Origin: Caldilineaceae bacterium
GTDB taxonomy: Bacteria > Chloroflexota > Anaerolineae > Caldilineales > Caldilineaceae
Direction of reading: 5' to 3'
DNA: 64,000 bases
Assembly (NCBI GenBank): GCA_026645575.1
Contig: JAPKMW010000049.1
Span: 1 to 64,000 of the forward strand
Of this stretch, positions 45,023 through 54,034 are shown in pieces. How positions within the stretch are numbered: the stretch's first letter is position 1; the number at the start of each line of letters is the position of its first letter. The notes under the pieces were generated by a model. It saw only the letters and a program-made list of their open reading frames with translations. It did not search any database and had not been told where the DNA came from. The position numbers and the translations under genes are program-made.

Positions 45023-45051
45023 TACCGTTATGCTTTTTAAGCATAACGGTA
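45023..45051. promoter_or_regulatory. ModE-like operator upstream of tupA
   Basis: TACCGTTATGCTT (45023-45035) and AAGCATAACGGTA (45039-45051) are perfect 13-bp complements around TTT. The CGTTAT...ATAACG core matches the outer parts of ModE boxes (consensus ATCGNTATATA, then a 6-7 base gap). It lies between the regulator stop (45072) and the tupA start (44990), which is where a repressor of tupA should bind. Confidence 0.7.
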
Positions 45052-45071
45052 TCGCCACATTCAAGCAAACT

Positions 45072-45419
45072 TCAAGAAGGACGATCAACCGGCAAGAAGA
45101 CCGTCGCGTAGCGCGCCTGAATCTCTTGCTCCAGACCGGCGGTAAAGGCACGAAACTGGGCAATGGCTTGTTGGGCGACCGGCGTCAGTTGTGCGCCGCC
45201 CCCGCCGGCGCCGCCCACCGCCGTCACCAAGATCGGCGCCCCCAAGCCGCGCTCGATCTCCTGCACCTTCTCCCAAGCGCGCCGATAGGGAACATCCAGT
45301 TGCTTGGCGGCGGCGCTGATTGAGCCAGTAGCCGCGATGGCTTCCAACAGTTGCACCCGCCAAGGGCTGAGGACAACATTGCCATCGGCTTCTAGCCAGA
45401 CATTAAATTTGGGTTGCAT
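45072..45419 (-). CDS. ModE-type winged-helix regulator of oxyanion uptake
   Basis: A 115-residue DNA-binding protein matching the N-terminal half of ModE (FNVWLEADGNVVLSPWRVQL, AAAKQLDVPYRRAWEKVQEI, and a glycine-rich GGAGGGGAQLT wing). The molybdate-binding MOP domain of full ModE is absent, as in stand-alone family members. It precedes tupA on the same strand and a perfect operator palindrome lies between them. I used the ATG at 45419 (fifth codon of a longer frame). It is inferred to repress tupAB when metal is sufficient, although how it senses metal without a MOP domain is unclear. Confidence 0.85.
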   Translation of the reverse strand: MQPKFNVWLEADGNVVLSPWRVQLLEAIAATGSISAAAKQLDVPYRRAWEKVQEIERGLGAPILVTAVGGAGGGGAQLTPVAQQAIAQFRAFTAGLEQEIQARYATVFLPVDRPS

Positions 45420-45584
45420 GGCTTTTCTCACTATGACGCAAAGACGAAATCATCACTTTCACCAGACTGACTCATTATCAGGAGACCGCCGCCACTCACT
45501 CGTAGCCACACCCGTCCCAGAGTGAACCCCGTTTCCGGTGACTGGCGCTGGTCACGGACCGGCGGCGAGCATTGCGGTCTACTG

Positions 45585-45613
45585 ATTATAGTAGGAGCAG
45601 GGTCGATTGCCAA
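45585..45613 (-). promoter_or_regulatory. Promoter of the ModE-like gene
   Basis: On the minus strand TTGGCA (45608-45613) and TATAAT (45585-45590) are separated by exactly 17 bases. The leader to the ATG at 45419 is about 160 nt. The spacer 45432-45869 also holds the opposing promoter and MITE-like element and no other gene. Confidence 0.65.
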
Positions 45614-45650
45614 GCGTTACTCAGCCAGCAAAGTGTTGGGTATCCGCATT

Positions 45651-45679
45651 TTGACAGAAGCAACGGGTATTCCTATAAT
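45651..45679 (+). promoter_or_regulatory. Consensus sigma70 promoter facing the oxidoreductase gene
   Basis: TTGACA (45651-45656), a 17-base spacer and TATAAT (45674-45679): a perfect consensus, the best in the window. The -10 hexamer abuts the left end of a MITE-like element, and the transcript would start inside it. Confidence 0.7.
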
Positions 45680-45815
45680 TGAATAGGAGTTATGCAACGA
45701 TCCCTGATGGGAGTTGGCACGACCGCCGGGAAGGAGTCAAGCATTGTTCCTAGTACGAACCGGTTTCTGACTCTTTCCCGGCGGTCGTGCCGCTTTGTGC
45801 GTAAGTCCTATTGAA
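45679..45815. mobile_element. MITE-like element with nested 24-bp hairpin
   Basis: The ends are imperfect complements: TTGAATAGGAGTTATGCA (45679-45696) and TGCGTAAGTCCTATTGAA (45798-45815), 15 of 18 matching. Inside is a second inverted repeat, GGCACGACCGCCGGGAAGGA... at 45716-45739 with its complement at 45768-45791 (one mismatch). The AATAGGACTTACGCA end recalls ends of small insertion-derived elements. It lies in the leader of the oxidoreductase gene. Confidence 0.7.
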
Positions 45816-45869
45816 GCAAGAAATCGTTTTTTAAAAGGGATAACGAGTCCAACTCTAGAAAGTACAACC

Positions 45870-46877
45870 ATGCAACCCATGCGTCTGGGCGTGATCGGCC
45901 TCGGTTTGATCTGGCTACGCGCCCACAAACCGATTGTGATCAACCAGCCAGCAGCGATCACCCCTATCGCCCTGTGTGATCTATCGGCGGAACGGCGCGC
46001 CACCGCTGCCGCTGACTTCCCCAATAGCAAAATTTTTGTTGATTATCATGAGCTACTCCAATCGCCAGAGATTGATACAGTGCTGGTGTTGACGCCGATT
46101 GCCTTCAATGCCCCCATTGCGTTGGCAGCGTTAGAAGCCGGCAAGCATGTGATTATGGAAAAGCCAATCGCGCGTTCAATCGCTGAGGGTCAGCGACTGG
46201 TCGAGACGGCGCGACGGCTGGGACAGCGGCTCTTTGTGTTGGAACAACTGGGCTATCGCCAGGCCGAAACTATCCTGGCAGAACAACTGGCCGCCGGGGT
46301 GATTGGGGATTTAATTCTCTGGGAGCGAGTGCAGCATTTGGAGGGCGATACTGCCCAAGGCGCCATGCGCTACGATACCACCCCTTGGCGTAAAGAGGCC
46401 AATTTCCCGCTGGGGACACTCTTTGATGGCGGCATTCATTTGGTCGCAGCGCACTCGAAGGTCTTCGGCGTCCCTACCAGGGTGACAGCCACGGGTCGCA
46501 AGCTGCGCGATGGGTATGGGGACTTTGATCAGGTATCCATGTTCTTTGAATATGCCAATGGCGCTACCGGCCTCTTCAGCCATTCCGCCTATCTGCCGCC
46601 GGCCAAGAACTATTTCTACCTGCACGGCACCACCGGCGCCATCAGTGTGGAAGCGCAGCGGTTGGTCATTGAAAAAGCGGGGCAACCGGCCCAGGTCATC
46701 GATCTACCGGCGGAACATGCCTACACTACCATGTGGCAGGCGCTCATGGCTGCCTACCAGCGTGGCGAAGAACCTTACTACACCGCCGAACGCGCGCTCC
46801 AAGATGTTGCTATCTTGGAAGCTGTTGCCCAAGCGATCAAGGAAGGTCAAAGCACGAGTGTAGCACAGGTAGCTTAG
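45870..46877 (+). CDS. Gfo/Idh/MocA-family NAD(P)-dependent oxidoreductase
   Basis: A 335-residue cytoplasmic sugar- or inositol-type dehydrogenase. The N-terminal Rossmann fold begins MRLGVIGLGLIWLRAHKP, with the family EKP motif at HVIMEKPIARSIAEGQRLVE, and the C-terminal alpha/beta domain has FDGGIHLVAAHSKVFG, where the conserved His-Ala pair participates in catalysis. ATG at 45870 follows AGAAAG; a longer frame extends into the MITE-like element and is not supported. A consensus promoter lies about 190 bases upstream. The gene stands alone, so the substrate is open. Confidence 0.88.
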   Translation: MQPMRLGVIGLGLIWLRAHKPIVINQPAAITPIALCDLSAERRATAAADFPNSKIFVDYHELLQSPEIDTVLVLTPIAFNAPIALAALEAGKHVIMEKPIARSIAEGQRLVETARRLGQRLFVLEQLGYRQAETILAEQLAAGVIGDLILWERVQHLEGDTAQGAMRYDTTPWRKEANFPLGTLFDGGIHLVAAHSKVFGVPTRVTATGRKLRDGYGDFDQVSMFFEYANGATGLFSHSAYLPPAKNYFYLHGTTGAISVEAQRLVIEKAGQPAQVIDLPAEHAYTTMWQALMAAYQRGEEPYYTAERALQDVAILEAVAQAIKEGQSTSVAQVA

Positions 46878-46964
46878 GTGGTCCGAACTGTACTCAAGGC
46901 GCCAGAACATGGGGCGTAGCTTTCGTTTCTGCTAGGCGGCGTTGTAGCTCGTCATGAGAAACAA

Positions 46965-49319
46965 CTAACCAACTAACCACCCAACCTTCGCCCGCCACCA
47001 CGTTGCCACTTTTGCCGACAGTGCCGGTGGCGGGGTCATGGTTTTCGACGCAACGCTCCCTGGATCGACCTGTTGCCGCTCGCGGTTTTGGCGGGTTCGT
47101 TCGATCTGCGCGCCGACGGCCTGTCGCAGTGACGGCAATTCATCCAGGAGGGTGAGAAACTCGCGCTTGGGCAGGGTGAGGAAGAGACAATCGGTGCGCG
47201 TGCGGATGGTGGCATTGCGTGGCGCATCTTGCACCAGCGCCGTCTCGCCAAAGTGATCGCCGTCGCTCATGGTGTCGATCTTCTGTTCCACCCCCTGGGC
47301 GTTGCGCGCCAACACTTCCACTTGGCCGCGCGCAATCAGGTAGAAGCGATCCCCCACATCACCCTGGTGGAAAACAATCTGCCCTTGATTGACATACTGG
47401 GCGTTAAAGCGACCGGCAATGGTGTTGAGGACGCTGGTCTCCAAATCGGCGAAGAGGGTGATCTGTTGCAGATAGGAAGCATGAACCCGCGCCATCCGTC
47501 CATCGGCGCTGATCTCGAAGCCGCTCTGTTTGTGCCAGAGTTGGGCGTATAAGCCCTGGCGTTCCAATAACAGGGGGTGTGATCCCGCCTCCACCAGCCG
47601 TCCCCCTTGCAAAACTACAATCAGATCAGCGTGGGTGATGGCCGACAAGCGATGCGTCACCGTAATCACCGTGCGGAAGCGCCCTAAACGCTGCAAGGTG
47701 GCGTTGATCGCCGCCTCGGTGGCGGGATCGAGCGCGGAAGTAGCTTCGTCCAGGATCAAAAGGGCCGGGTTGCGAATGATGGCGCGCGCAATGGCAATCC
47801 GTTGGCGCTGACCACCGGAAAGCCTCCCCCCGGCTTCGCCGACGGGGGTCTCATACTGGTTGGGCAGTTGCATGATCAGATCATGGATTTCTGCTAGTTT
47901 GGCCGCCTTCTCCACCTCGGCATCGGTGGCATTGGGTTTAGCCATGCGAATATTTTCGCGAATGGTCGTATCAAAGAGGTAGGTTTCCTGAAAGACCACC
48001 CCCATCTGCTGCTGCAACGAAGCGCGACGAATGGTGCGCAGATCCACGCCGTCATAGAGAATGGCGCCGGCGGTGGCCTCGCGACCACGCATGAGCAAGC
48101 TCAGGAGCGTACTCTTGCCGGAACCGCTGGGGCCAACGATGGCGATGGTTTTCCCAGCCGGTAGGGTGAGCGTCACATTATCTAACTGATTACCCTGGCC
48201 GGTATAACTGAAGGAGAGTTGCTTTAGCATAATCTGGTGGCTGAGGGGCGGCAAGGCAATGGCATTGGTGGGATCGATGCTGGCAGGCGCTTCCGCCAGA
48301 AATTCTTGGATGCGTTGGATTGGGCCGGGCGCTGTGATAAAGTCGGGCAGCACGGTGCGGGTCAGGTCATCAATGGCATTATTGACCAGGGTGAGCAGAT
48401 TAAAAAAGGCGACAAAATCGCCCAGGGTCATGCTTTTGTGCATCACCAAATAGATGCCGACCCCCACCGCAATGACGCGTGACAATAAGACAATCGAGCG
48501 GGCAGAAAGCGCCACTAGGGTACGTAGAAATTGGGCTTGCCCGCCCGTGGCTTCGACAGCGGCGATCTGTTTGGTAAAGCGGGTTAACATGAGCGGCTCA
48601 AAGCCAAAAGCCCGAATGAGCGCCTGGGCGCGGATATTTTCTTGGAGTTCGCCAGTCAATTGGGTTTGTGCTGCGCGGTGGGCAGACGCGACGCTCGCCG
48701 TTTTGGGCGTGAGAAAACCGACGACACGTAGCATCAAGAGCATATTGAGCAGCGGCACCAGCCCTAGTCGCCAATCGATGATAAAGAGAACAGGAACATT
48801 CAACAGCAACAGGATCAGATCCAGCAAGCCGTCGCGTAGTTTCCCGGTCATCACCTTTTCGACATCGGCCAGATCACTGGCAAAGCGAGCCAAAATGGTA
48901 GCGCTTGGCGTGTGCGTGTAATAGCTGGCGGATAAACGTTGCAACTGTTCAAACATGGCAAGACGTAGATGATTGAGCAATTTGCCACTGACTTCAGACA
49001 GTAGCCGTTCGCCGGCCAGGCGGGCGGCCAGCGCCACAAAAAAGCCGGCCACCAATGTCCCCATAATCACCATCAGGTTCGCAACTTGGCCTGTCGCTTG
49101 CAAGCTGTCGACCATCGCCTTCACTTGCAAGGCAAAGTAGGTGCGAAAGAGTTCATGGGCCAGCAAGGCCAGGGCAATCAGCAAGCCTTGCCACCAATAG
49201 CGCCGCCACTGGCGCAACACATAGGCGAGTACACCCAAGGCATTCAGCGGCGCTGTCGTTATCATCGTTGGTGCTGGATCGACTACTATCCTTGTGTCGG
49301 TCATTGGCAGGCTTGACAT
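46965..49319 (-). CDS. ABC exporter with C-terminal cyclic-nucleotide-binding domain
   Basis: A 784-residue ABC half-exporter, working as a homo- or heterodimer in the inner membrane. Residues about 30-320 hold six membrane helices of type I exporter fold; the ATPase (about 365-590) has GPSGSGKSTLLSLLMRG, signature LSGGQRQRIAIARAI, Walker B LLILDEATSALDP and the H-loop TVTHRLS. Residues about 635-745 form a cNMP-binding beta-roll (QGQIVFHQGDVGDRFYLIAR, DHFGETALVQDAPRNATIRT). AGGGG precedes the ATG. The fused nucleotide sensor suggests that export is gated by cAMP or another cyclic nucleotide. The cargo, possibly a lipid or peptide, is unknown. Confidence 0.9.
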   Translation of the reverse strand: MSSLPMTDTRIVVDPAPTMITTAPLNALGVLAYVLRQWRRYWWQGLLIALALLAHELFRTYFALQVKAMVDSLQATGQVANLMVIMGTLVAGFFVALAARLAGERLLSEVSGKLLNHLRLAMFEQLQRLSASYYTHTPSATILARFASDLADVEKVMTGKLRDGLLDLILLLLNVPVLFIIDWRLGLVPLLNMLLMLRVVGFLTPKTASVASAHRAAQTQLTGELQENIRAQALIRAFGFEPLMLTRFTKQIAAVEATGGQAQFLRTLVALSARSIVLLSRVIAVGVGIYLVMHKSMTLGDFVAFFNLLTLVNNAIDDLTRTVLPDFITAPGPIQRIQEFLAEAPASIDPTNAIALPPLSHQIMLKQLSFSYTGQGNQLDNVTLTLPAGKTIAIVGPSGSGKSTLLSLLMRGREATAGAILYDGVDLRTIRRASLQQQMGVVFQETYLFDTTIRENIRMAKPNATDAEVEKAAKLAEIHDLIMQLPNQYETPVGEAGGRLSGGQRQRIAIARAIIRNPALLILDEATSALDPATEAAINATLQRLGRFRTVITVTHRLSAITHADLIVVLQGGRLVEAGSHPLLLERQGLYAQLWHKQSGFEISADGRMARVHASYLQQITLFADLETSVLNTIAGRFNAQYVNQGQIVFHQGDVGDRFYLIARGQVEVLARNAQGVEQKIDTMSDGDHFGETALVQDAPRNATIRTRTDCLFLTLPKREFLTLLDELPSLRQAVGAQIERTRQNRERQQVDPGSVASKTMTPPPALSAKVATWWRAKVGWLVG

Positions 49320-49546
49320 TGAGTACCCCTTGCGTTTGAAAATGATGCTTGCGCTTCATTATACCGCACGTAGTATAGATTTAAGGTTAAAAAAAGATGA
49401 CAGTCTTGTCTAAAAAATGAGGGAGGCAACGACCAGGCTACGCAGTTTACAAATTTTCCGGCTTCTCTTCACGACAATAGCCATTTTTCGCAAATTGCAA
49501 TCAAAATGTCATAATCTGTCTAAGACAATTGCAGTACAATAAGGGC
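49320..49546. other. Divergent spacer between two ABC systems
   Basis: A 227-base A/T-rich spacer. I see a TTCGCA...CATAAT pair (49487-49515) with 17-base spacing that could serve the plus-strand ATPase gene, and nothing else. Confidence 0.3.
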
Positions 49547-50491
49547 ATGAACCCTATCATTTGCACTAGAGGATTGACGCGTCACTTCGGCGCGACGGTT
49601 GCAGTTTCGGATCTCACGTTGGAAATTGGCGCCGGCGAAGTCTTTGGCTTTCTTGGACATAATGGCGCCGGTAAAACGACCACTGTACGACTGCTCAATG
49701 GTATCCTCCAACCAACCAAGGGGGACGCGCGCCTCTTCGGGCTTGATCCGCTCACCCACGGGCCGGCCATCCGGCGGCAGACCGGCGTTTTGACGGAGAC
49801 GCCCTCACTCGATGACCGGCTGACGGCGCGCACCATTCTGCGGCTTTTTGGCCGTATGTACAATGTACCGGCGGCGCAACTGGACGCACGGGTGGATTGG
49901 TTGTTGCAAACCTTTCGGCTACAAGCCTATGCTGACCAGAAGGTTGGCGGCTATAGCAAAGGCACACGGCAACGGCTGGCGCTGGCGCGCACCTTGCTGC
50001 ATGATCCCCAGTTAATTTTTCTCGACGAACCAACGAGTGGCCTAGATCCAGTTGCCATTCGCGATGTCCACAACCTGGTGCAGGAGTTGACAGAGGAAAA
50101 GCAGCGCACGGTCTTTCTCTGCACCCACAATCTCGTGGAAGCGCAGAAGCTCTGCCATCGCGTGGCTGTGTTGGCAAAGGGACAACTGTTAGCCGTCGGC
50201 ACGCCGCGTGAATTGACTCAGCGCTTTAGCACGTCGCAACGGGTCAAACTGCGTATCGGCGCCGGGCAGGAACGGTTGCTCCCCCAACTGCTGGTCAATT
50301 GCCCCCATGTCACCTATGCCACCACCAATGGCTGCGATCAACAAACCACGCAGGTGATGATGCAAGGCATCCCCTACACCTACCTCCCCGATCTCTTAAG
50401 CCATCTCACCGAACATCGCGTCCACCTATTCGCCGTCGAGCCGGAAGAAGCCACCCTCGAAGATGTCTATTTTGCCCTTCAGGAGATGTAA
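49547..50491 (+). CDS. ABC-2 type exporter ATPase
   Basis: A 314-residue single-domain ABC ATPase. Walker A GHNGAGKTTTVRLL, Q-loop region QTGVLTETPSLDDRLTARTI, signature YSKGTRQRLALARTL, Walker B LIFLDEPTSGLDP and H-loop FLCTHN are all intact. An extra C-terminal domain (about 230-314) is typical of DrrA/NatA-type exporters. The ATG at 49547 is preceded by AATAAGGGC. It is separated from its permease by a heptameric palindrome of about 120 bases. The pair probably exports a small molecule, antibiotic or lipid; which one is not visible. Confidence 0.9.
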   Translation: MNPIICTRGLTRHFGATVAVSDLTLEIGAGEVFGFLGHNGAGKTTTVRLLNGILQPTKGDARLFGLDPLTHGPAIRRQTGVLTETPSLDDRLTARTILRLFGRMYNVPAAQLDARVDWLLQTFRLQAYADQKVGGYSKGTRQRLALARTLLHDPQLIFLDEPTSGLDPVAIRDVHNLVQELTEEKQRTVFLCTHNLVEAQKLCHRVAVLAKGQLLAVGTPRELTQRFSTSQRVKLRIGAGQERLLPQLLVNCPHVTYATTNGCDQQTTQVMMQGIPYTYLPDLLSHLTEHRVHLFAVEPEEATLEDVYFALQEM

Positions 50492-50614
50492 GTCCGTAGT
50501 CCTGAGTCCAAAGTCCAGAGTCCTGAGTCCTGAGTCCAAAGTCTGGCGAAGTCCTTGCTCTTGAGGGGTGCTAACTGTAGACTCAGGACTACGGACTCTG
50601 GACTACGGACTATC
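50492..50614. repeat. 7-nt periodic palindrome (AGTCCNN units), copy 2
   Basis: The left arm is seven consecutive heptamers AGTCC plus GT, TG, AA, AG, TG, TG, AA. The right arm (50581-50614) complements it with NNGGACT heptamers. The centre of about 40 bases is unrelated. It starts at the base after the ATPase stop and fills the gap to the permease. Confidence 0.8.
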
Positions 50615-50640
50615 CACCACCCAACCAGAAAGCAGGTTTT

Positions 50641-51453
50641 ATGAACTGGCGTGCGATTGGAGCCATTATTGAGAAAGATTTGAAGATTGTTCTGCAAAGC
50701 AAATCTGTGGTCATTCCGCTGGTGACAGTGCCGTTGTTGGCAATGGCGGTGTTGCCGTTGATGCTAGGGGTGGTTGTGCATGGCACAGGGCTGGCGGAAC
50801 AGCTTCACCTTGACCGCATGTTGGCAACATTACCGGCCGCCATTACGCATCAGATGCGTGATTTCACCAGTGAACAGGCTGTACTCTACTATACCTTTGT
50901 CTACCTCTTTGCCCCTTTCTATTTGTTGTTGCCCATTATGGTCTCTAATGTGATTGCTGCTGACAGTTTTGCGGGTGAACGCGAGCGTAAAACGTTGGAA
51001 GCGCTGCTCTACACGCCTACAAGCGATATGGAATTGCTGGTGGCGAAATTACTGGCGGCCTGGTTGCCGGGGGTGCTGGTCGGCTTTGGTAGCTTTGTTC
51101 TTTACGCTGCCGTTACGAATGCTGTAGCCTGGCCGGTGATGCAACAGATCTTATTGCCCAATATGCTTTGGTTACTACTGGTCTTTTGGGTGGCGCCGGC
51201 GGCGGCTGGGTTAGGATTAGGTACATCGGTGCTGGTCTCGGCGCGCACCAACAGTCTGCAATCGGCCTATCAAATCGGCAGCCTGATCGTATTGCCGATC
51301 ACCGGGTTGATCGTTGCCCAACTCGGTGGCGCACTCCATCTCAGCTCACTCCTGGTCTTTGTCATGGGGTTGGGCTTGTGGTTAATTGATGGCGGTCTCT
51401 TCTGGTTTGGCTGGCGAACCTTCCAACGAAGTGTTTTGATCGCACGGTTGTAA
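50641..51453 (+). CDS. ABC-2 type exporter permease
   Basis: A 270-residue membrane protein with six hydrophobic segments of the ABC-2/CcmB-like permease type. It begins IEKDLKIVLQSKSVVIPLVT, a common start in ABC-2 permeases, and has ADSFAGERERKTLEALLYTP near residue 103 (the elbow helix and GE motif that contacts the ATPase). GFFLV-type helices follow. AGCAGG precedes the ATG. It works with the ATPase at 49547. Like its partner it gives no substrate clue. Confidence 0.88.
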   Translation: MNWRAIGAIIEKDLKIVLQSKSVVIPLVTVPLLAMAVLPLMLGVVVHGTGLAEQLHLDRMLATLPAAITHQMRDFTSEQAVLYYTFVYLFAPFYLLLPIMVSNVIAADSFAGERERKTLEALLYTPTSDMELLVAKLLAAWLPGVLVGFGSFVLYAAVTNAVAWPVMQQILLPNMLWLLLVFWVAPAAAGLGLGTSVLVSARTNSLQSAYQIGSLIVLPITGLIVAQLGGALHLSSLLVFVMGLGLWLIDGGLFWFGWRTFQRSVLIARL

Positions 51454-51461
51454 ATTTAGTG

Positions 51462-51506
51462 GGCTGGTTCGTTGATTGAGCCTGTCGAAACCAACGAACT
51501 AACCAA
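51462..51506. repeat. GGTTCGTTG palindrome
   Basis: GGTTCGTTG at 51465-51473 and flanking words pair with CAACGAAC and AACC at 51492-51506. It follows the permease stop and may act as a weak terminator. The words match 1377-1440. Confidence 0.5.
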
Positions 51507-51653
51507 CTTTATCTCCCTCAAGTCCCACAGCAATTCCCACGATTCTGTACACGAGCCAACATGCAAACGTCGCCACAGTAAGTAAAATGGTGATAAATTT
51601 ATTCGGTGTGATGGCATCAGCGCAACTAGCGCCTTGCAGAAATCGTGACAATA

Positions 51654-53141
51654 ATGATAAATGAAATGATGGTTCAAGCGGGCGAGTGGGCGCCCAGGGT
51701 CTTCTGGTTTGTTGTTCTCTTATACGCGGTCGTGACCGGCGGCTTTATTGTGTTGGAAAATCGGAGTCCGGCCAAGACGCTGGCCTGGTTGTTGGCCTTT
51801 CTCTTTTTACCTATTGTTGGTGTCGCGCTTTATCTACTAGTTGGTCGCGACTACCGCCCCTTTAGTCGCGAAGGGAAGTTGCTCCAACAGGAGTTGGGCA
51901 ACCATTTAATTGGCAGCCCGGATGTGGCGGCCTTTTTGGATCGCCAGCCGCAGGAGTTTGCTAGGCTCAAAGCTGCCAATCCGCTGGTTTATGACCGGGT
52001 GTTGGAATTGATGCACCGCAACCTAGAAGCACCGATCTACCCGTGCAACACGGTTGAAATTCTGCAAAATGCCAGTGAAAAGTATCCGCGTCTGCTGGCC
52101 GATCTGCAGGCGGCGCGCCATTCGATCCACATGGAATATTTTGAATGGGCCTCGGACGAAACCATGCAGGAGTTCAAGCGTGTGCTGCTGGCTAAGGCGC
52201 GCGAAGGGGTAGAGGTGCGGGTGATCTATGATCCGTTGGGCAGTTTCTGGATGCTCAGTTGGCGTTATATTCGAGAGATGAACGCCGGCGGCGTTAAGAT
52301 GATCGCCTGGTCATCGCTCTTCGCCATCCATACCATCAGCTACCGCAGCCACCGCAAAATTGTAGTGATCGACGGCAAGATCGGGTACACGGGCGGCTTG
52401 AATATGTCGGAAGAGCATCTCAAGGGACCACATGGCGGACGCTTCACCGGCTGGCGCGATACCCATGTGCGCGTGACAGGCGATGTGGTGTTGGGCTTGC
52501 AATCCAGTTTTGCCGTCCAATGGTATAATACCACCAAGGAGCAACTGACCGACCCGGCCTACTACCCGCCGGCCAAGGAGGAGCATCCCTATCTGCCAAT
52601 ACAGATCGCCCAGTCCGGCCCGGACGCCGAGTGGAAGGCGATTCGGAGCATCTACTTCGGCTTGATCACCGGGGCGCAACGGCAAATTACTATTCAGTCG
52701 CCCTTCTTTATTTTGGACGCCGGTTTAGCAGAAGCCATTGCGGCGGCGGCGCAATCCGGTGTGGAGGTGAAGATTATGCTAGCGCCCAATGGACCGGGGA
52801 TCAATGCACCCTATCAAGCCGGCTTTACCTACGCCGCCAACATGGCCGAGGCCGGCGCCAAAATCTATCTCTATCACGGCGACTATTTTCATGCCAAGAC
52901 CATTAGCGTTGATTCAATGATCTGCTCCATCGGCTCGACCAACATGGATATACGCAGCTTTGCTATCAACTATGAGTTGAATTTGATCATTTACGACCGG
53001 GAGACAACCCGTGCGCTGGATAAGATCTTCTGTCACGATCTAGAAAATTGCACCGAATTTGATCTCGCCGTTTACAAACGCAGCCATTTCTTATGGCGGA
53101 CGCGTGATTCCGTGATGCGACTCTTTTCGCCTTTGCTATGA
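51654..53141 (+). CDS. cls: Cardiolipin synthase (phospholipase D family)
   Basis: A 495-residue inner-membrane enzyme that joins phosphatidylglycerol molecules to form cardiolipin. Two N-terminal membrane helices (FWFVVLLYAVVTGGFIVLEN and a second near residue 40) are followed by two PLD domains with HKD motifs: H233-R-K in SHRKIVVIDGKIGYTGGLNM and H413-A-K in FHAKTISVDSMICSIGSTNM. Length and layout are normal for bacterial Cls. I used the ATG at 51654; a GTG three codons earlier is also open. The next gene starts 10 bases downstream and is probably co-transcribed. Confidence 0.93.
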   Translation: MINEMMVQAGEWAPRVFWFVVLLYAVVTGGFIVLENRSPAKTLAWLLAFLFLPIVGVALYLLVGRDYRPFSREGKLLQQELGNHLIGSPDVAAFLDRQPQEFARLKAANPLVYDRVLELMHRNLEAPIYPCNTVEILQNASEKYPRLLADLQAARHSIHMEYFEWASDETMQEFKRVLLAKAREGVEVRVIYDPLGSFWMLSWRYIREMNAGGVKMIAWSSLFAIHTISYRSHRKIVVIDGKIGYTGGLNMSEEHLKGPHGGRFTGWRDTHVRVTGDVVLGLQSSFAVQWYNTTKEQLTDPAYYPPAKEEHPYLPIQIAQSGPDAEWKAIRSIYFGLITGAQRQITIQSPFFILDAGLAEAIAAAAQSGVEVKIMLAPNGPGINAPYQAGFTYAANMAEAGAKIYLYHGDYFHAKTISVDSMICSIGSTNMDIRSFAINYELNLIIYDRETTRALDKIFCHDLENCTEFDLAVYKRSHFLWRTRDSVMRLFSPLL

Positions 53142-53150
53142 CCCACGACA

Positions 53151-53966
53151 ATGACACCCACTACGCCTGCTTTTTCACTTGTAACCTTTAATTGCTTCGG
53201 CGGTCTTAACTGGACGACGCCCCGTCGTTTACGGTCGCTGGCCCGCGAACTCCAGCAGATCCAACCGGATGTGGTCTGCTTGCAGGAGGTGCAGAGTCAT
53301 TGGGCGTTGCGGTTGCTGCAGCAATTGACCGAAAGCCGTCTGGCTCAAGCATATTTATCGGGCCGCACGGCGCCGCTTGGGGCGCTTTTGACCTTAACGC
53401 AGCAGTCGCCAGGCAAGACGAGCTTTACGCGTTATACAAATCAAGGCGCCTGGCTTGGCCCAACCCTTATGGATCAACTGACCCAAAAAGGCATGTTACT
53501 GATGCAAACAGAGTGGGCTGGGCAAACCGTTATTGTCATCAATACCCATTTAGTCGCCAATTACTGGGCCAAGTGGCAGCGGGGAAGCCGAGCGGCGCAG
53601 GAGCAACAACGGCAACTGCACCAACTGGCAGATCTGGTGCAAGCACAGCCGACGACTGCATTGGTGCTGGTGGCCGGTGATTTTAATATTCCCCGCGGCA
53701 GTTGGCTCTATGAAGAGTTTTTACAGCGCAGCGGTCTTACCGATCCCCTGGCCGGAGACGTGCGCCCTACCTATCGCCCGTTTCCCGGCGTTCCCGTTCA
53801 CTACGCGCTACCCATTGATTTTGTCTTTTTGCGCATACCGCCCGGCATGAACGTGCAGACAACAGCGGATCTCTGCTTCACGGAGACATGTGCTTATGTT
53901 GGTGGTGGGCAAGGGTATCTCTCTGATCATGTGGGGGTGCAGGTGACGCTGAATTGGTCGGTTTGA
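53151..53966 (+). CDS. Endonuclease/exonuclease/phosphatase-family protein
   Basis: A 271-residue EEP-fold hydrolase. The fold is marked by TFNCFGGLNW at the start, DVVCLQEVQSHW near residue 45 (the metal-binding Glu), INTHLVANYW near 130, VAGDFNIPRG near 178 and YLSDHVGVQV at the C-terminus. It lacks a signal peptide. Such proteins act on DNA ends, phospholipids or sphingomyelin, and position 10 bases after cardiolipin synthase favours a phosphodiesterase of membrane lipid metabolism. Substrate cannot be settled from sequence. Confidence 0.85.
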   Translation: MTPTTPAFSLVTFNCFGGLNWTTPRRLRSLARELQQIQPDVVCLQEVQSHWALRLLQQLTESRLAQAYLSGRTAPLGALLTLTQQSPGKTSFTRYTNQGAWLGPTLMDQLTQKGMLLMQTEWAGQTVIVINTHLVANYWAKWQRGSRAAQEQQRQLHQLADLVQAQPTTALVLVAGDFNIPRGSWLYEEFLQRSGLTDPLAGDVRPTYRPFPGVPVHYALPIDFVFLRIPPGMNVQTTADLCFTETCAYVGGGQGYLSDHVGVQVTLNWSV

Positions 53967-54034
53967 CAAGCGCCAGCGGTTCTACTATCCTACTGGTTAC
54001 CCCACCTTGATTCCATGCAACCAACAACGCCGCT

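Noticed and set aside
45692..45814. Forty-codon leader peptide in the MITE-like element
   Set aside because: AGGAG lies only two bases before the ATG and the peptide is dictated by the hairpin arms.
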